DNA of 12,180 bases, from assembly GCA_937973935.1 (NCBI GenBank), contig CALJJF010000148.1:1-12180 (forward strand), read 5' to 3'. The position numbers and the translations under genes were made by a program. This document shows, piece by piece, positions 1 to 8,224 of the stretch. The stretch's first letter is position 1, and each line of letters starts with the position of its first letter. This DNA is from MKRK01 sp001896915 (GTDB taxonomy: Bacteria; Bacillota; Clostridia; Oscillospirales; Acutalibacteraceae). The notes under the pieces are model-generated. The model made no database searches. It was not told where the DNA came from and was given only the letters and a program-made list of their open reading frames with translations.

Positions 1-790
1 CTCCTTCGCAAAGCTCGCGAAAAGCAGGGTGCCAGGGTCCTGCCACATAATCCTCTTGCGTAACGGTATGAAGCCCCAGCCGAATCACAGGAATGCTTTC
101 GTCATGAAAAAACCGCAGAAGCCCTGCGCAAAGGCTGACCGCTTCCTGTAAACCCTGCGGTTTGTATTCCCCTGTGCAGAAAAGCTGTTCCAGCCTCGTT
201 CCTTTTAAGACGATTGCGGGATAAATCCGTATGGTATCCGGCGCCAGTTCCGCCAGCATTTCGGCAGTCTTCATCGCACCTTCGTCCGTATCGCCGTATA
301 GCCCCGTCATCATCTGAAGCCCCAGCTCAAGCCCCTGCTGCTTGATCAGCATGGATGCCGCCACCACATGTTCTGCATTGTGGTTTCGGTTGTTCTTGGT
401 CAAACCCTCATCCACCATGCTTTGTGCGCCCAGCTCAACAGCAGTAACACCATAGTGTTTTAAACGCTGAAGTGTGGTCGTGTCAATCACATCCGGTCGG
501 GTGGAAATACGGATGCCCCTGAATCTCCCCGCCTTGATGTAAACGGCCGCAGCCTCCAGCAGCTCTGTCATATATGCCTTGTCGATGGCGGTGAAGCTGC
601 CGCCGAAAAAAGCGATTTCAGTGTTCTCGCTGTCCCCCCCTCGGGTTTGCAGCGCTGTTTCACAGGCACGTATCACATCCTCCCGGTTGGGAGCATGGAT
701 CTTTCCGGTGATGGCGTGTTGATTACAAAAGCTGCAGCTGTTCCCGCAGCCCAGATGGGGAATGAATATTCCGATATTGGCATGCTTCAT
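1..790 (-). CDS. Elp3-like radical SAM protein, N-terminal 263 codons (runs off left edge)
   Basis: Translating the minus strand from the ATG at 790 gives an open frame to the window edge. The N-terminus carries a CX3CX2C motif (C15-GNS-C19-SF-C22, followed by NQ), the form expected to ligate the radical SAM 4Fe-4S cluster. FFGGSFT follows at about residues 59-65, and ISTRPD and VELGAQS further on, as in the Elp3-like (COG1243) radical SAM family. The start ATG overlaps the rnc stop codon (ATGA), so the two are probably translationally coupled. A radical SAM gene of this type between rnc and smc is common in Clostridia, so smc may lie just outside the window (inference). The substrate of these short bacterial proteins is not firmly established; eukaryotic Elp3 acts in tRNA wobble-uridine modification. 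The C-terminus is not visible, so presence of an acetyltransferase domain cannot be judged. Confidence 0.85.
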   Translation of the reverse strand, partial: MKHANIGIFIPHLGCGNSCSFCNQHAITGKIHAPNREDVIRACETALQTRGGDSENTEIAFFGGSFTAIDKAYMTELLEAAAVYIKAGRFRGIRISTRPDVIDTTTLQRLKHYGVTAVELGAQSMVDEGLTKNNRNHNAEHVVAASMLIKQQGLELGLQMMTGLYGDTDEGAMKTAEMLAELAPDTIRIYPAIVLKGTRLEQLFCTGEYKPQGLQEAVSLCAGLLRFFHDESIPVIRLGLHTVTQEDYVAGPWHPAFRELCEG

Positions 791-1461
791 GATTCAATTT
801 TTTTCAATGCTTCACAAGCCGCCGCTTGTTCTGCTTCCTTCTTGCTGCGACCTTCCCCTGTTCCGATGAGTTCACCGTTCAGTCTCACTTCAACGGCAAA
901 TTTTTTGTCATGATCCGGTCCGCTTTCCCCCGTCAGGTGATAGGAGGGTTTCTCATCCGGGTTTTTTTGGATGATTTCCTGCAGGGTGGTTTTATAGTCA
1001 ATAAACGCGGATTGTTTGGTATTTAACAGCTCTGTGTTTGCAAAACCCATAACGAATTTGGACGCGGATTCTATTCCCCCATCCAGATAAATGGCGGCCA
1101 GAACAGCTTCAAAAGCGTCTGCCAGAATAGACGACCGTTCACTGCCTCCGGTTTGTTTTTCGCCCTTGCCCAGTCTTAAAAAGCTTCCTAAATCAAGTTG
1201 TTTTGAAAAGCCGAATAAAGACTTTTCACAAACCAATGATGCACGAAGTTTTGTAAGCTCCCCTTCCGGCAGATGGTTGTAGTTTTTATATAAAAAATCG
1301 GAGATGATAATAGACAAAACAGCGTCTCCTAAGAATTCCAACCGTTCGTTGGAGCCGTTTTTCTCCTTCGCTTCATTGGCATAGGAGGAATGGGTGACCG
1401 CTTTTTTGAGCAATCCTTTGTTTTGAAAGGTATAGCCGATTTTTTGTTCGAGTTCTTTCAT
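787..1461 (-). CDS. rnc: Ribonuclease III
   Basis: This is the double-strand-specific endoribonuclease that processes rRNA precursors and structured mRNAs. The 224-residue length is typical. The catalytic domain has the RNase III signature NERLEFLGDAVL at residues 38-49 (E39, E42 and D46 are expected metal/catalytic positions) and the second acidic pair in DAFEAVLAAIYLDGG (D115, E118). A double-stranded RNA-binding domain follows from about residue 155 (DYKTTLQEIIQK) to the end, with the conserved GEGRSKKEAEQAAA stretch at 202-215. It lies 62 bp downstream of plsX and its stop overlaps the start of the radical SAM gene. The usual neighbour acpP is missing between plsX and rnc. A small hairpin sits in the plsX-rnc spacer. 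Confidence 0.97.
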   Translation of the reverse strand: MKELEQKIGYTFQNKGLLKKAVTHSSYANEAKEKNGSNERLEFLGDAVLSIIISDFLYKNYNHLPEGELTKLRASLVCEKSLFGFSKQLDLGSFLRLGKGEKQTGGSERSSILADAFEAVLAAIYLDGGIESASKFVMGFANTELLNTKQSAFIDYKTTLQEIIQKNPDEKPSYHLTGESGPDHDKKFAVEVRLNGELIGTGEGRSKKEAEQAAACEALKKIES

Positions 1462-1482
1462 TTTCAGACCATTTCTTTCTCA

Positions 1483-1511
1483 CACAATAACCGCAAAACA
1501 GTCGGTTTGTG
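1483..1511 (-). repeat. Hairpin in the plsX-rnc spacer
   Basis: On the minus strand CACAAACCG (1511-1503) pairs with CGGTT-AT-TGTG (1493-1483) in nine pairs with a 2-nt bulge and a 9-nt loop. No T-run follows, so it is not a terminator. It lies about 20 nt upstream of the rnc start codon. Confidence 0.45.
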
Positions 1512-1523
1512 CAGGTTTTCTAT

Positions 1524-2507
1524 TTATTTTGTATTTACTATTGCTTCGATTTCTTCAATCACACCGGTTTCAGAAAACTGGATTGCCTGGCGAATGGCGT
1601 TTTTGAATGCCTTTGCGTTACTGCTGCCATGGGCCTTAATGACCGGGCGGGCGGTTCCCAATAGCGGCGCACCGCCGTATTCGGTATAGTCCATTTGCTT
1701 TTTCAGCGCTTTTAAGCCCGGCATAATAAGCATAGCGGCAAATTTGGTGATCCAATTTCTTTTGAAAATCTTTTTTATCATGCCCATAAATGAGCCTGCT
1801 ACACCTTCGGTTAATTTCAACACGATATTACCGGAAAATCCGTCGGTGACCAATACATCGCAGGCTCCCTCGGGAACCTCACGGGCTTCGATGTTACCCA
1901 CAAAATTCACCGGTGAATTTTTGAGCAGACCGTAAGTTTCCACCAGCATTTCCCCGCCCTTGGTATCTTCTGCCCCTACGTTCAATAATCCGACACGGGG
2001 GGTCTCACAGCCAAGCACCTTATTCATATATACACTGCCCATAATACCGAACTGAACCAGCATTTCCGGGCGGACATCAAGGTTTGCTCCGCAGTCGATC
2101 AGGAGATAGGGCTTGTCCGCAGTGGGCATAACCGGGGACAGGGCAGGACGCTTGATGCCCTTGATGCGCTTTACGATCAAGGTGCCGCCCACCAAAAGCG
2201 CACCGGTACTTCCTGCGGAAACAAAAGCATCCCCTTCCCCCTTTGCCAGACGGCGAAGCCCCTCTGCCATAGAGGTATCGGATTTTAAAATCTCCGTCGG
2301 GTCGGTATGTACATCCATGACGCCAGGTGAATGGACGATTTCGATGTTGTGGAGAGAAAAATTATGTTCTTTTGCGCAGGCTTTGATTTTTTCCTCATCG
2401 CCGCACAGTAAAATGCTTGCGCCGTATTCCTTGACCGCCATCATGCAGCCTTCTATCATCGCTTTGGGAGCATTGTCTCCTCCAAAAGCGTCCACAATGA
2501 TTTTCAT
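1524..2507 (-). CDS. plsX: Phosphate acyltransferase PlsX
   Basis: PlsX converts acyl-ACP and inorganic phosphate to acyl-phosphate, the acyl donor for PlsY in membrane phospholipid synthesis. It is a peripheral cytoplasmic enzyme. The 327-residue protein begins with the family hallmark VDAFGGDNAP (residues 5-14). It also has FVSAGSTGALLVGG (95-108), LIDCGANLDVRP (136-147), LLNVGAEDTKG (174-184) and the C-terminal DYTEYGGAPLLGT (273-285), all characteristic of PlsX. The start lies 2 bp after the trmFO stop with only a weak purine-rich signal upstream, which suggests translational coupling to trmFO. In many Firmicutes plsX is preceded by fapR and followed by acpP; neither is present here. Confidence 0.97.
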   Translation of the reverse strand: MKIIVDAFGGDNAPKAMIEGCMMAVKEYGASILLCGDEEKIKACAKEHNFSLHNIEIVHSPGVMDVHTDPTEILKSDTSMAEGLRRLAKGEGDAFVSAGSTGALLVGGTLIVKRIKGIKRPALSPVMPTADKPYLLIDCGANLDVRPEMLVQFGIMGSVYMNKVLGCETPRVGLLNVGAEDTKGGEMLVETYGLLKNSPVNFVGNIEAREVPEGACDVLVTDGFSGNIVLKLTEGVAGSFMGMIKKIFKRNWITKFAAMLIMPGLKALKKQMDYTEYGGAPLLGTARPVIKAHGSSNAKAFKNAIRQAIQFSETGVIEEIEAIVNTK

Positions 2508-2509
2508 GG

Positions 2510-3868
2510 TTATGACCGCCCTTCTTCCTTTGATAGTCCAGGACCAACAGGTGCCGGCAACTGTTCCGAGCCCAGCCCGACCTCAGAGCGCAGCACTCTT
2601 TCCGAACGCTGTGCATATTGCATGTTTCTTTGCTTTTTGTCTCTGATATGAGGCTCGATCGCTTCTAAAATGCCGAAATTTGCACCCATGGGCTGAAAAT
2701 TAGTAACGGTTTCATCGCTGATATAAGCAGCCAGTGCACCCAGCATCGTAGTTTTGGGCAAGATCAATGAAGGCTCACCCTTCAGTTTCCGAAGCACATT
2801 GACAGCCGCCATAATACCGGAGCTGGCGGATTCCATATAGCCCTCCACTCCGGTGATCTGACCGGCAAAAAATATTTTGTCATTGCTTCGCAGAGAATAA
2901 TCGGCGTTTAACAGCTTGGGTGAATTGATGAAGGTGTTTCTGTGCATGACACCGTAGCGTATATATTCCGCGTTTTTCAGCGCAGGAATGAGAGAAAAGA
3001 CTCGTTTTTGTTCCGGCCAGCGTAGATTCGTCTGGAACCCGACCAGATTATAGAGTGTACCTTCACTGTTTTCTTTGCGCAGCTGGACAACAGCCCAAGG
3101 GCGGTGCCCTGTTTTGGGATCACGAAGCCCGACAGGCTTCAAAGGGCCAAAACGCAGAGTATCCATACCGCGCTTGCCCATAATTTCCACAGGCATACAG
3201 CCCTCGTACACATTCGGACGGTGGTCAAATTCGTTCAGCGGAGCAGATTCGGCATGAATCAGTTCTTGATGAAAGGCTTCGTATTCCTCTTTGTTCATGG
3301 GGCAGTTGATGTAGTCACCATCCTCGTCATTGTATCGGGAAGCAAGGAAGGCACTATTCATATCAATGGATTCAAATGTTACAATGGGTGCCGCCGCATC
3401 ATAAAAGGACAAATATTCACCACAGTGCTTTTTGATATCGTCAGCAAGCTCTCCTTCAGTCAGTGGACCTGTTGCCACAATGACATAGCCTTCTTCTGGG
3501 ATTTGCTTTTGCTCCGCCTGTACAATTTCTATATTCGGATGGCGTTTGATTTTTTCGGTAATATAGAGAGAAAACAGACTTCTGTTCACCGCCAAAGCGC
3601 CGCCCGCAGGGACACGGCAGGAATCCGCCGCCTGCATGCAGACCGAACCGAACGCTCTCATTTCTTTTTTCAATAAGCCGCCTGCACTGTCTTCCCTGAT
3701 GGCTTTCAGGGAGTTTGAGCAAACCAGCTCTGCATATCCGTTGATGCTGTGGGCGGGAGAACGCTTCTTCCCCTTTTGCTCAATGAGCAAAACCTTTATC
3801 CCGTTTTCCGCAAGATAATAAGCCGCTTCTGTTCCTGCCAGCCCTGCACCGATTACTGTTACTTTCAT
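2510..3868 (-). CDS. trmFO: Methylenetetrahydrofolate--tRNA-(uracil-5-)-methyltransferase TrmFO
   Basis: TrmFO makes ribothymidine at position 54 of tRNA, using 5,10-methylenetetrahydrofolate as carbon donor and FAD as cofactor. The 452-residue protein opens with an FAD-binding Rossmann motif, VIGAGLAGTEAAYYLA (residues 5-20), and a GidA-like fold continues through IVATGPLTEGEL. The two cysteines implicated in catalysis in the family are present: C50 in AELVCSNSL and C224 in VYEGCMPVE. A second nucleotide/FAD region is FAGQITGVEGYMESASSG in the C-terminal half. The tail after about residue 430 is a short, probably disordered extension. It lies 35 bp downstream of topA and 2 bp upstream of plsX. 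The dprA-topA-trmFO order matches Bacillus subtilis. Confidence 0.97.
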   Translation of the reverse strand: MKVTVIGAGLAGTEAAYYLAENGIKVLLIEQKGKKRSPAHSINGYAELVCSNSLKAIREDSAGGLLKKEMRAFGSVCMQAADSCRVPAGGALAVNRSLFSLYITEKIKRHPNIEIVQAEQKQIPEEGYVIVATGPLTEGELADDIKKHCGEYLSFYDAAAPIVTFESIDMNSAFLASRYNDEDGDYINCPMNKEEYEAFHQELIHAESAPLNEFDHRPNVYEGCMPVEIMGKRGMDTLRFGPLKPVGLRDPKTGHRPWAVVQLRKENSEGTLYNLVGFQTNLRWPEQKRVFSLIPALKNAEYIRYGVMHRNTFINSPKLLNADYSLRSNDKIFFAGQITGVEGYMESASSGIMAAVNVLRKLKGEPSLILPKTTMLGALAAYISDETVTNFQPMGANFGILEAIEPHIRDKKQRNMQYAQRSERVLRSEVGLGSEQLPAPVGPGLSKEEGRS

Positions 3869-3903
3869 TGTCTTTCAAATCCTTTTCAGACTTGAGAAAA
3901 TCT

Positions 3904-6006
3904 TTATTCTTCCTCTGCCTTTGTTTTTCTTTTTCGTTCTGTTTTCACTTCATAGTCGCATTCTTCATTTTCGCAACCAAGCATACCGCCCCGTTTTTTA
4001 AACAGGGATTTGCCGCACTTGGGACAAACATCACCGGTGGGGGTGTTCCATGTCATAAAGCCGCATTCCTTGCCGGTTTCACAGCTGAAATATACTTTCC
4101 CCTTCTGACTTTTGCGCTGTATCATTTTTTTGCCGCATTTTGGGCAGAAGCCTTCGGTTTCGGCTATAATCGGCTTCGTGTTTTTGCATTCGGGATAGCC
4201 CGGACAAGCAAGGAATTTGCCAAACCTGCCGGATTTGATAACCATGTTTCGTCCGCAGTTTTCACAGACCACATCGCTTTCCACCACGGGCAGCTTCACT
4301 CTCGTTCCATCCATTTTGGTTTCTGCATCCTTGAGGGTCTTGTCAAAGCTTTCATAGAAATTCTTCAAAACCGTGATCCAGTGGGTTTTTCCTTCCTCCA
4401 CCAAATCAAGCTCATCTTCAATATTCGCCGTGAATTTCACATCTACGATTTTTTTGAATAAATCTTTCATCAGTTCTGTGGTGACCTCACCCAGCGGGGT
4501 TGGTTTCAGCGTTTTTTTCTCACGCTCCACGTATTCACGGGCGATCACCGTTGAAATGGTAGGTGCATAGGTGCTCGGTCGACCGATGCCGTACTCCTCC
4601 AGTGCTTTGATTAATGTTGCTTCCGTATATCTTGGCGGCGGCTGTGTAAAATGCTGATTCGGGGTCAACTCTTTGAGGGTGAGCTTATCGCCCACAGATA
4701 ACTCGGGCAATGTGCCTTCGTCCTCTTTTTCCTCGTCTTTTCCTTCTTCATAAAGGGCAGTAAATCCGTCAAATTTCACGGAATAACCGCTGGCCTTAAA
4801 GATATAATCCCCTGCCGTAATATCCGCACTGACAGTATTCTGCACACAAACGGACATCAAGCTTGCAATAAAACGCTCCCACACCAATTTATAGAGCTTG
4901 TATTGATCGGTGGTCAGGCTGTCCTTCACACTGTCCGGCGTAAGGGATGGAATGGAAGGGCGGATGGCTTCGTGTCCGTCCTGTGCGTTTTTCTTTTGTT
5001 TATATACCCTGTCTTTGTCGTGCAGATACTGGCTTCCGTATTTATCCAAAATAAAAGCCTTACCTTCCGCCTTGGCTTCGTCAGAAATTCTCAGGCTGTC
5101 GGTTCTCATATAAGTAATCAAACCGGTGGTGCCGATGTCTGTCACATCCACGCCTTCATATAGTTCCTGTGCGATTTTCATGGTTCTCTGGCTGGAATAA
5201 TTCAGCTTTCTGGAGGCTTCCTGCTGCAAAGTTGAAGTGATAAAAGGCGGAGCGGGCTGTTTGTTTCTTGTTCCCTTTTTCACAAATTTAACGATATATT
5301 CCGCACCCTGTAAGGCTGCCAGAATTCCGTTTACCAGATCTTCGTTTTCAATTTCTATTTTTTCTCCGTCGGCCTTGCTGTGGAACCGGGCTGGGAATTT
5401 TGCACTTTTTCCGTTTTGCAGTTTGGCGTCAATGGACCAATATTCCTTGGATACAAAGGCCTTGATTTCGTTTTCTCTGTCCACAATGAGCTTCACGGTG
5501 ACAGACTGAACACGACCGGCGGAAAGACCGCGGCGAACTTTCTTCCACAAAAACGGGCTTAGTTTATAACCCACGATACGATCAAGCACTCTTCTCGCTT
5601 GCTGTGCATCCACCAAATCCATGTCGATGGTACGGGGGCTTTCAATCCCGGTTTTCACACCGGATTTTGTGATTTCATTGAAGGTTACCCGGTTGTTGTC
5701 TTTTTCGTTGAGTGCCAAAATCTCACACAAATGCCAGGAAATCGCCTCACCCTCGCGATCAGGGTCGGTTGCCAGATAAACCATTGTGCTTTTGGATGCC
5801 ATGGTTTTCAGCTTTTTTACAGTATCCTCTTTGTTTTCCATTACCTGATATACAGGCTTAAAATCATTTTCTATATCAACGCCGATTTTGGATTTCGGCA
5901 GATCTCTGATATGACCCATGGAAGCTACCACTTCATAGTCCGGCCCTAGATATTTTTTGATTGTTTTTGCCTTTGCCGGTGACTCAACGATTACAAGCTT
6001 CGACAT
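3904..6006 (-). CDS. topA: DNA topoisomerase I
   Basis: This type IA topoisomerase relaxes negative supercoils. I choose the start at MSKLVIVESPAKAKT (6006), giving 700 residues. An in-frame upstream start at 6057 would lie inside dprA and add 17 residues unlike the family. AAAGGAA at 6014-6020 gives a ribosome binding site 7 nt before this ATG. The Toprim domain includes E9 and ATDPDREGEA (79-88). The active-site tyrosine is Y299 in GLITYMRTDS. SAGRVQSV (162-169) and EEYGIGRPSTYAPTI (470-484) are further family motifs. The C-terminus has three four-cysteine zinc ribbons: C581/C584/C601/C607, C621/C624/C642/C648 and C661/C664/C678/C683, followed by a basic-acidic tail. The gene starts one base after the dprA stop. 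Confidence 0.97.
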   Translation of the reverse strand: MSKLVIVESPAKAKTIKKYLGPDYEVVASMGHIRDLPKSKIGVDIENDFKPVYQVMENKEDTVKKLKTMASKSTMVYLATDPDREGEAISWHLCEILALNEKDNNRVTFNEITKSGVKTGIESPRTIDMDLVDAQQARRVLDRIVGYKLSPFLWKKVRRGLSAGRVQSVTVKLIVDRENEIKAFVSKEYWSIDAKLQNGKSAKFPARFHSKADGEKIEIENEDLVNGILAALQGAEYIVKFVKKGTRNKQPAPPFITSTLQQEASRKLNYSSQRTMKIAQELYEGVDVTDIGTTGLITYMRTDSLRISDEAKAEGKAFILDKYGSQYLHDKDRVYKQKKNAQDGHEAIRPSIPSLTPDSVKDSLTTDQYKLYKLVWERFIASLMSVCVQNTVSADITAGDYIFKASGYSVKFDGFTALYEEGKDEEKEDEGTLPELSVGDKLTLKELTPNQHFTQPPPRYTEATLIKALEEYGIGRPSTYAPTISTVIAREYVEREKKTLKPTPLGEVTTELMKDLFKKIVDVKFTANIEDELDLVEEGKTHWITVLKNFYESFDKTLKDAETKMDGTRVKLPVVESDVVCENCGRNMVIKSGRFGKFLACPGYPECKNTKPIIAETEGFCPKCGKKMIQRKSQKGKVYFSCETGKECGFMTWNTPTGDVCPKCGKSLFKKRGGMLGCENEECDYEVKTERKRKTKAEEE

Positions 6007-6007
6007 C

Positions 6008-7276
6008 TTATCGTTCCTTTCTGTTTGTGAGGGCATATCGGTTGCCCGGGATCGCATGTATCAGCCCGAAAAGCTCCAGCTCTGTGATTGCCCGCAGTGC
6101 TTCAGAGGCCGGTATTTTGCTGTTACTGGATAGTATATCAAAAGGCATTTCATAATTTGTAAAGCTTTCGTAAATCTTTACCGCACTTTCCGATAAAAAG
6201 TCCGGTGTCGTGGGTTTTACAAATAATCCGCCGGTGTTGTCTTCTTTGATTTCTTTCTTTGTACTTGTCTTTTCAGATGGCTCTTTTTCTTTTTTGGTTT
6301 TTTTTCGTTCGATTTTTTCTATTATATCATTTTTTGGAAATTCGTCAATAACATTATCTTCACCAATGGGAACCGCACTGTGTTCTAAACTCATTCTGTG
6401 CGGATATTCACAGATATATTCGGATAAAATGTCCATTGCGCTGTAAATCGGTTTTGCGCCATCACGAAGCAGTTTGTTGTTGCCGGTGTATTCCCTGTCC
6501 ATAATGCTGCCGGGAATAACAAAAATATCCTTGCCGTATTCCAGTGCCTGATCTGCTGTGATCAATGCGCCGCTTCTCTCGCCCGCTTCCACAATGACCG
6601 TAGCCAGCGATAATGCCGCCATAATGCGGTTTCTTTGAGGAAAGGAAAATTTTGAAGCACCCTGTGACGGCTGGTATTCGGTGATCACCGCACCCTCTTC
6701 GGCTGCTCTGCATCGCATCCCGTGGTTTTCTGCAAGATAAGGATAATCAAGACCGCAGCCCAAAACCACAATGGTCCTGCCGCCCGCTTCCAGAGCACCG
6801 AGATGGCAGTGGGTGTCGATCCCTTTTGCACCGCCGCTGAGAACGATTGCGCCGCCCTGTGCAAGACGGTATGCTAAAATTGCAGCTGTTTTGTTTCCCC
6901 GGTCGGTAGATTTTCTTGTCCCTACCATGGTGACTACCACTTCGTCGTCAATCCCATCCATACTGCCCTTAACATATAAGACCGCCGGCGGTGTTGTTAT
7001 CCTTAACAAACGTTTCGGATAATTTTCATCCTCCGGTGTTAAAATTCTATAGTATTTCCGCTGACATAAGCGAATGATTTTGTCACTGTCTTTCAGCGAG
7101 GTATCTCTTAAGCTTTTCAGTTCCTTTGGAGTAAATAGCTGTGTGTTCTTCCATCTGTCCAACCCTGCATGATAAAATTCCTCGGCGTTTTCAAAATGCT
7201 CCAGCACCCGAATGGGCTTCGGGCTTGCGTAGCCCAATGCCGATTGGAGCCATATCCAATACTCTGTTCCGGCCAT
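6008..7276 (-). CDS. dprA: DNA-processing protein DprA/Smf
   Basis: DprA binds incoming single-stranded DNA during natural transformation and loads RecA; it is also widely conserved in non-competent bacteria. The 422-residue protein has an N-terminal helical region (about 1-80). The Rossmann-like DprA core follows: TPPAVLYVKG (95-104), VGTRKSTDRG (118-127), LSGGAKGIDTHCHLGAL (146-162), FPQRNRIMAALS (212-223), and EAGERSGALITADQALEYGK (230-249). A lysine- and glutamate-rich linker (about 318-348) leads to a C-terminal winged-helix DML1-like domain (about 358-418). A strong AGGAGG site precedes the ATG at 7276. The stop at 6008 is one base before the topA start, and the topA ribosome binding site lies in the last DprA codons. 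Confidence 0.96.
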   Translation of the reverse strand: MAGTEYWIWLQSALGYASPKPIRVLEHFENAEEFYHAGLDRWKNTQLFTPKELKSLRDTSLKDSDKIIRLCQRKYYRILTPEDENYPKRLLRITTPPAVLYVKGSMDGIDDEVVVTMVGTRKSTDRGNKTAAILAYRLAQGGAIVLSGGAKGIDTHCHLGALEAGGRTIVVLGCGLDYPYLAENHGMRCRAAEEGAVITEYQPSQGASKFSFPQRNRIMAALSLATVIVEAGERSGALITADQALEYGKDIFVIPGSIMDREYTGNNKLLRDGAKPIYSAMDILSEYICEYPHRMSLEHSAVPIGEDNVIDEFPKNDIIEKIERKKTKKEKEPSEKTSTKKEIKEDNTGGLFVKPTTPDFLSESAVKIYESFTNYEMPFDILSSNSKIPASEALRAITELELFGLIHAIPGNRYALTNRKER

Positions 7277-7353
7277 TTTGAATCCCTCCTTTTTCTAATG
7301 CAGAATTGAGAATTTCGGTGATTGTATCGCTTTGCAAGAATTAAAATTAACAT
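7277..7353 (-). other. Intergenic spacer between the SpoU methyltransferase and dprA
   Basis: This 77-bp AT-rich gap holds the dprA ribosome binding site (AGGAGG, a few bases before the ATG). A weak promoter-like pair is possible (-10 TACAAT at 7321-7326 on the minus strand, poor -35 TTAATT at 7345-7350, spacer 18), but only the -10 half is convincing. No terminator is seen, so dprA may be transcribed together with the methyltransferase gene. Confidence 0.4.
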
Positions 7354-8166
7354 TCATGACAAAGTAACAACTACCTCGTTTGTTGTTCCCTGCTTCAGCA
7401 TTTCGTATAATAGGATGGTTGCGGCGGCGGATGCGTTCAAGGACTCCGCCCGGCCCTTCATGGGTATTGTTATTGTATGAGTACACAGTGAAATTGTTTC
7501 GTTTTTCAGTCCGTTTCCTTCATTGCCGACCAAAACGATTGCACCGGAAGAAAAATCACATTCGGTGATGGGCGTTGCCGTGCTGTCCGGCACGGCAGCG
7601 AAAGAAGGGATGGAGGCTGTTTTCAAAAATCCCGAGAAATCTTCCACAATCCTCATGGGCAAGCGAAACAAGGCGCCCATTGCAGCTCGTTGGGCTTTGC
7701 TGTTATAAACATCGCAGCAGCCGGCGGATAAAACCAGTCCGTCCGCACCCAAAGCTTCTGCGGTTCTTGCGATTGCACCCAGATTGGACGGATCCTGAAT
7801 GTCCTCAATGGCAATGTATTTTCCGTTTTGTTTCGGCTCCATCGTTAGCGGTCTTTGCCGGATGACGCACAAAACACCTTGAGGAGACTGCGTGTCCGCG
7901 GTTTTTGCAAAAACTGCGTCGTCAACCTCATAGCAGCTTTCTGCTTTTCCGAACAAACCATCGATACTGTCTTTATTTTTTTTGTATGCCGTCGGTGTGT
8001 AAAACAACGTTTCAAGCTCCATGCCTGTTTCGGCTGCGTCCATGCACAATCTCAGCCCTTCCACAGCAAATAAGCCTGTTTCCTTTCGGAAACGGGCGGA
8101 TGAGAGCAGCTTACTTACCGCTTTCAGGTGTTTATTATCACGGCTGGTGATTTTGATTGTATTCAT
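7354..8166 (-). CDS. TrmH/SpoU-family 2'-O-ribose RNA methyltransferase
   Basis: This SAM-dependent methyltransferase of the SPOUT superfamily probably methylates a ribose 2'-OH in rRNA or tRNA. I choose the ATG at 8166 (270 residues, MNTIKITSRDNKHLK) because GGAGGTG at 8172-8178 sits 5 nt upstream. An in-frame start at 8211 would lie within the terminator upstream. The N-terminal substrate-binding domain (about 1-100, FRKETGLFAVEGLRL at 26-40) resembles RlmB/TsnR-type proteins. The trefoil-knot catalytic domain shows all three SpoU motifs: DPSNLGAIARTAEALGADG (125-143), VLVGNEGNGL (211-220) and IPMKGRAESLNASAAATILLYE (234-255). The target nucleotide cannot be deduced; 23S rRNA is the usual annotation. 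Its position right after rplT is common in Clostridia. Confidence 0.93.
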   Translation of the reverse strand: MNTIKITSRDNKHLKAVSKLLSSARFRKETGLFAVEGLRLCMDAAETGMELETLFYTPTAYKKNKDSIDGLFGKAESCYEVDDAVFAKTADTQSPQGVLCVIRQRPLTMEPKQNGKYIAIEDIQDPSNLGAIARTAEALGADGLVLSAGCCDVYNSKAQRAAMGALFRLPMRIVEDFSGFLKTASIPSFAAVPDSTATPITECDFSSGAIVLVGNEGNGLKNETISLCTHTITIPMKGRAESLNASAAATILLYEMLKQGTTNEVVVTLS

Positions 8167-8171
8167 AAATA

Positions 8172-8178
8172 CACCTCC
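8172..8178 (-). promoter_or_regulatory. Ribosome binding site of the SpoU methyltransferase
   Basis: GGAGGTG lies 5 nt before the ATG at 8166. It decides the start in favour of 8166 over an upstream in-frame start at 8211, which lacks such a signal and would span the rplT terminator. Confidence 0.88.
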
Positions 8179-8184
8179 GATGGC

Positions 8185-8218
8185 AAAAAAGCACGCCCGA
8201 GATGGTTTCACTCGGGCG
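8185..8218 (-). terminator. Rho-independent terminator after rplT
   Basis: On the minus strand the perfect 8-bp stem CGCCCGAG/CTCGGGCG (8211-8218 with 8194-8201, 9-nt loop) is followed, after TGC, by six Ts (8190-8185). It lies 6 bp past the rplT stop codon and ends 6 bp before the ribosome binding site of the next gene on the same strand. It should end most infC-rpmI-rplT transcripts. Confidence 0.9.
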
Positions 8219-8224
8219 CAGCAA

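Noticed and set aside
2113..2646. 177-codon plus-strand ORF across plsX and trmFO
   Set aside because: It is antisense to two conserved genes; its composition follows from the opposite strand.
6007..6057. Upstream start of topA giving 717 residues
   Set aside because: The extra residues overlap the dprA 3' end and precede the invariant MSKLVIVESPAKAKT start, which has its own ribosome binding site at 6014-6020.
7321..7350. Promoter upstream of dprA (TTAATT-N18-TACAAT, minus strand)
   Set aside because: The -10 is good but the -35 matches only three of six positions, so it is too weak to call as a separate feature.
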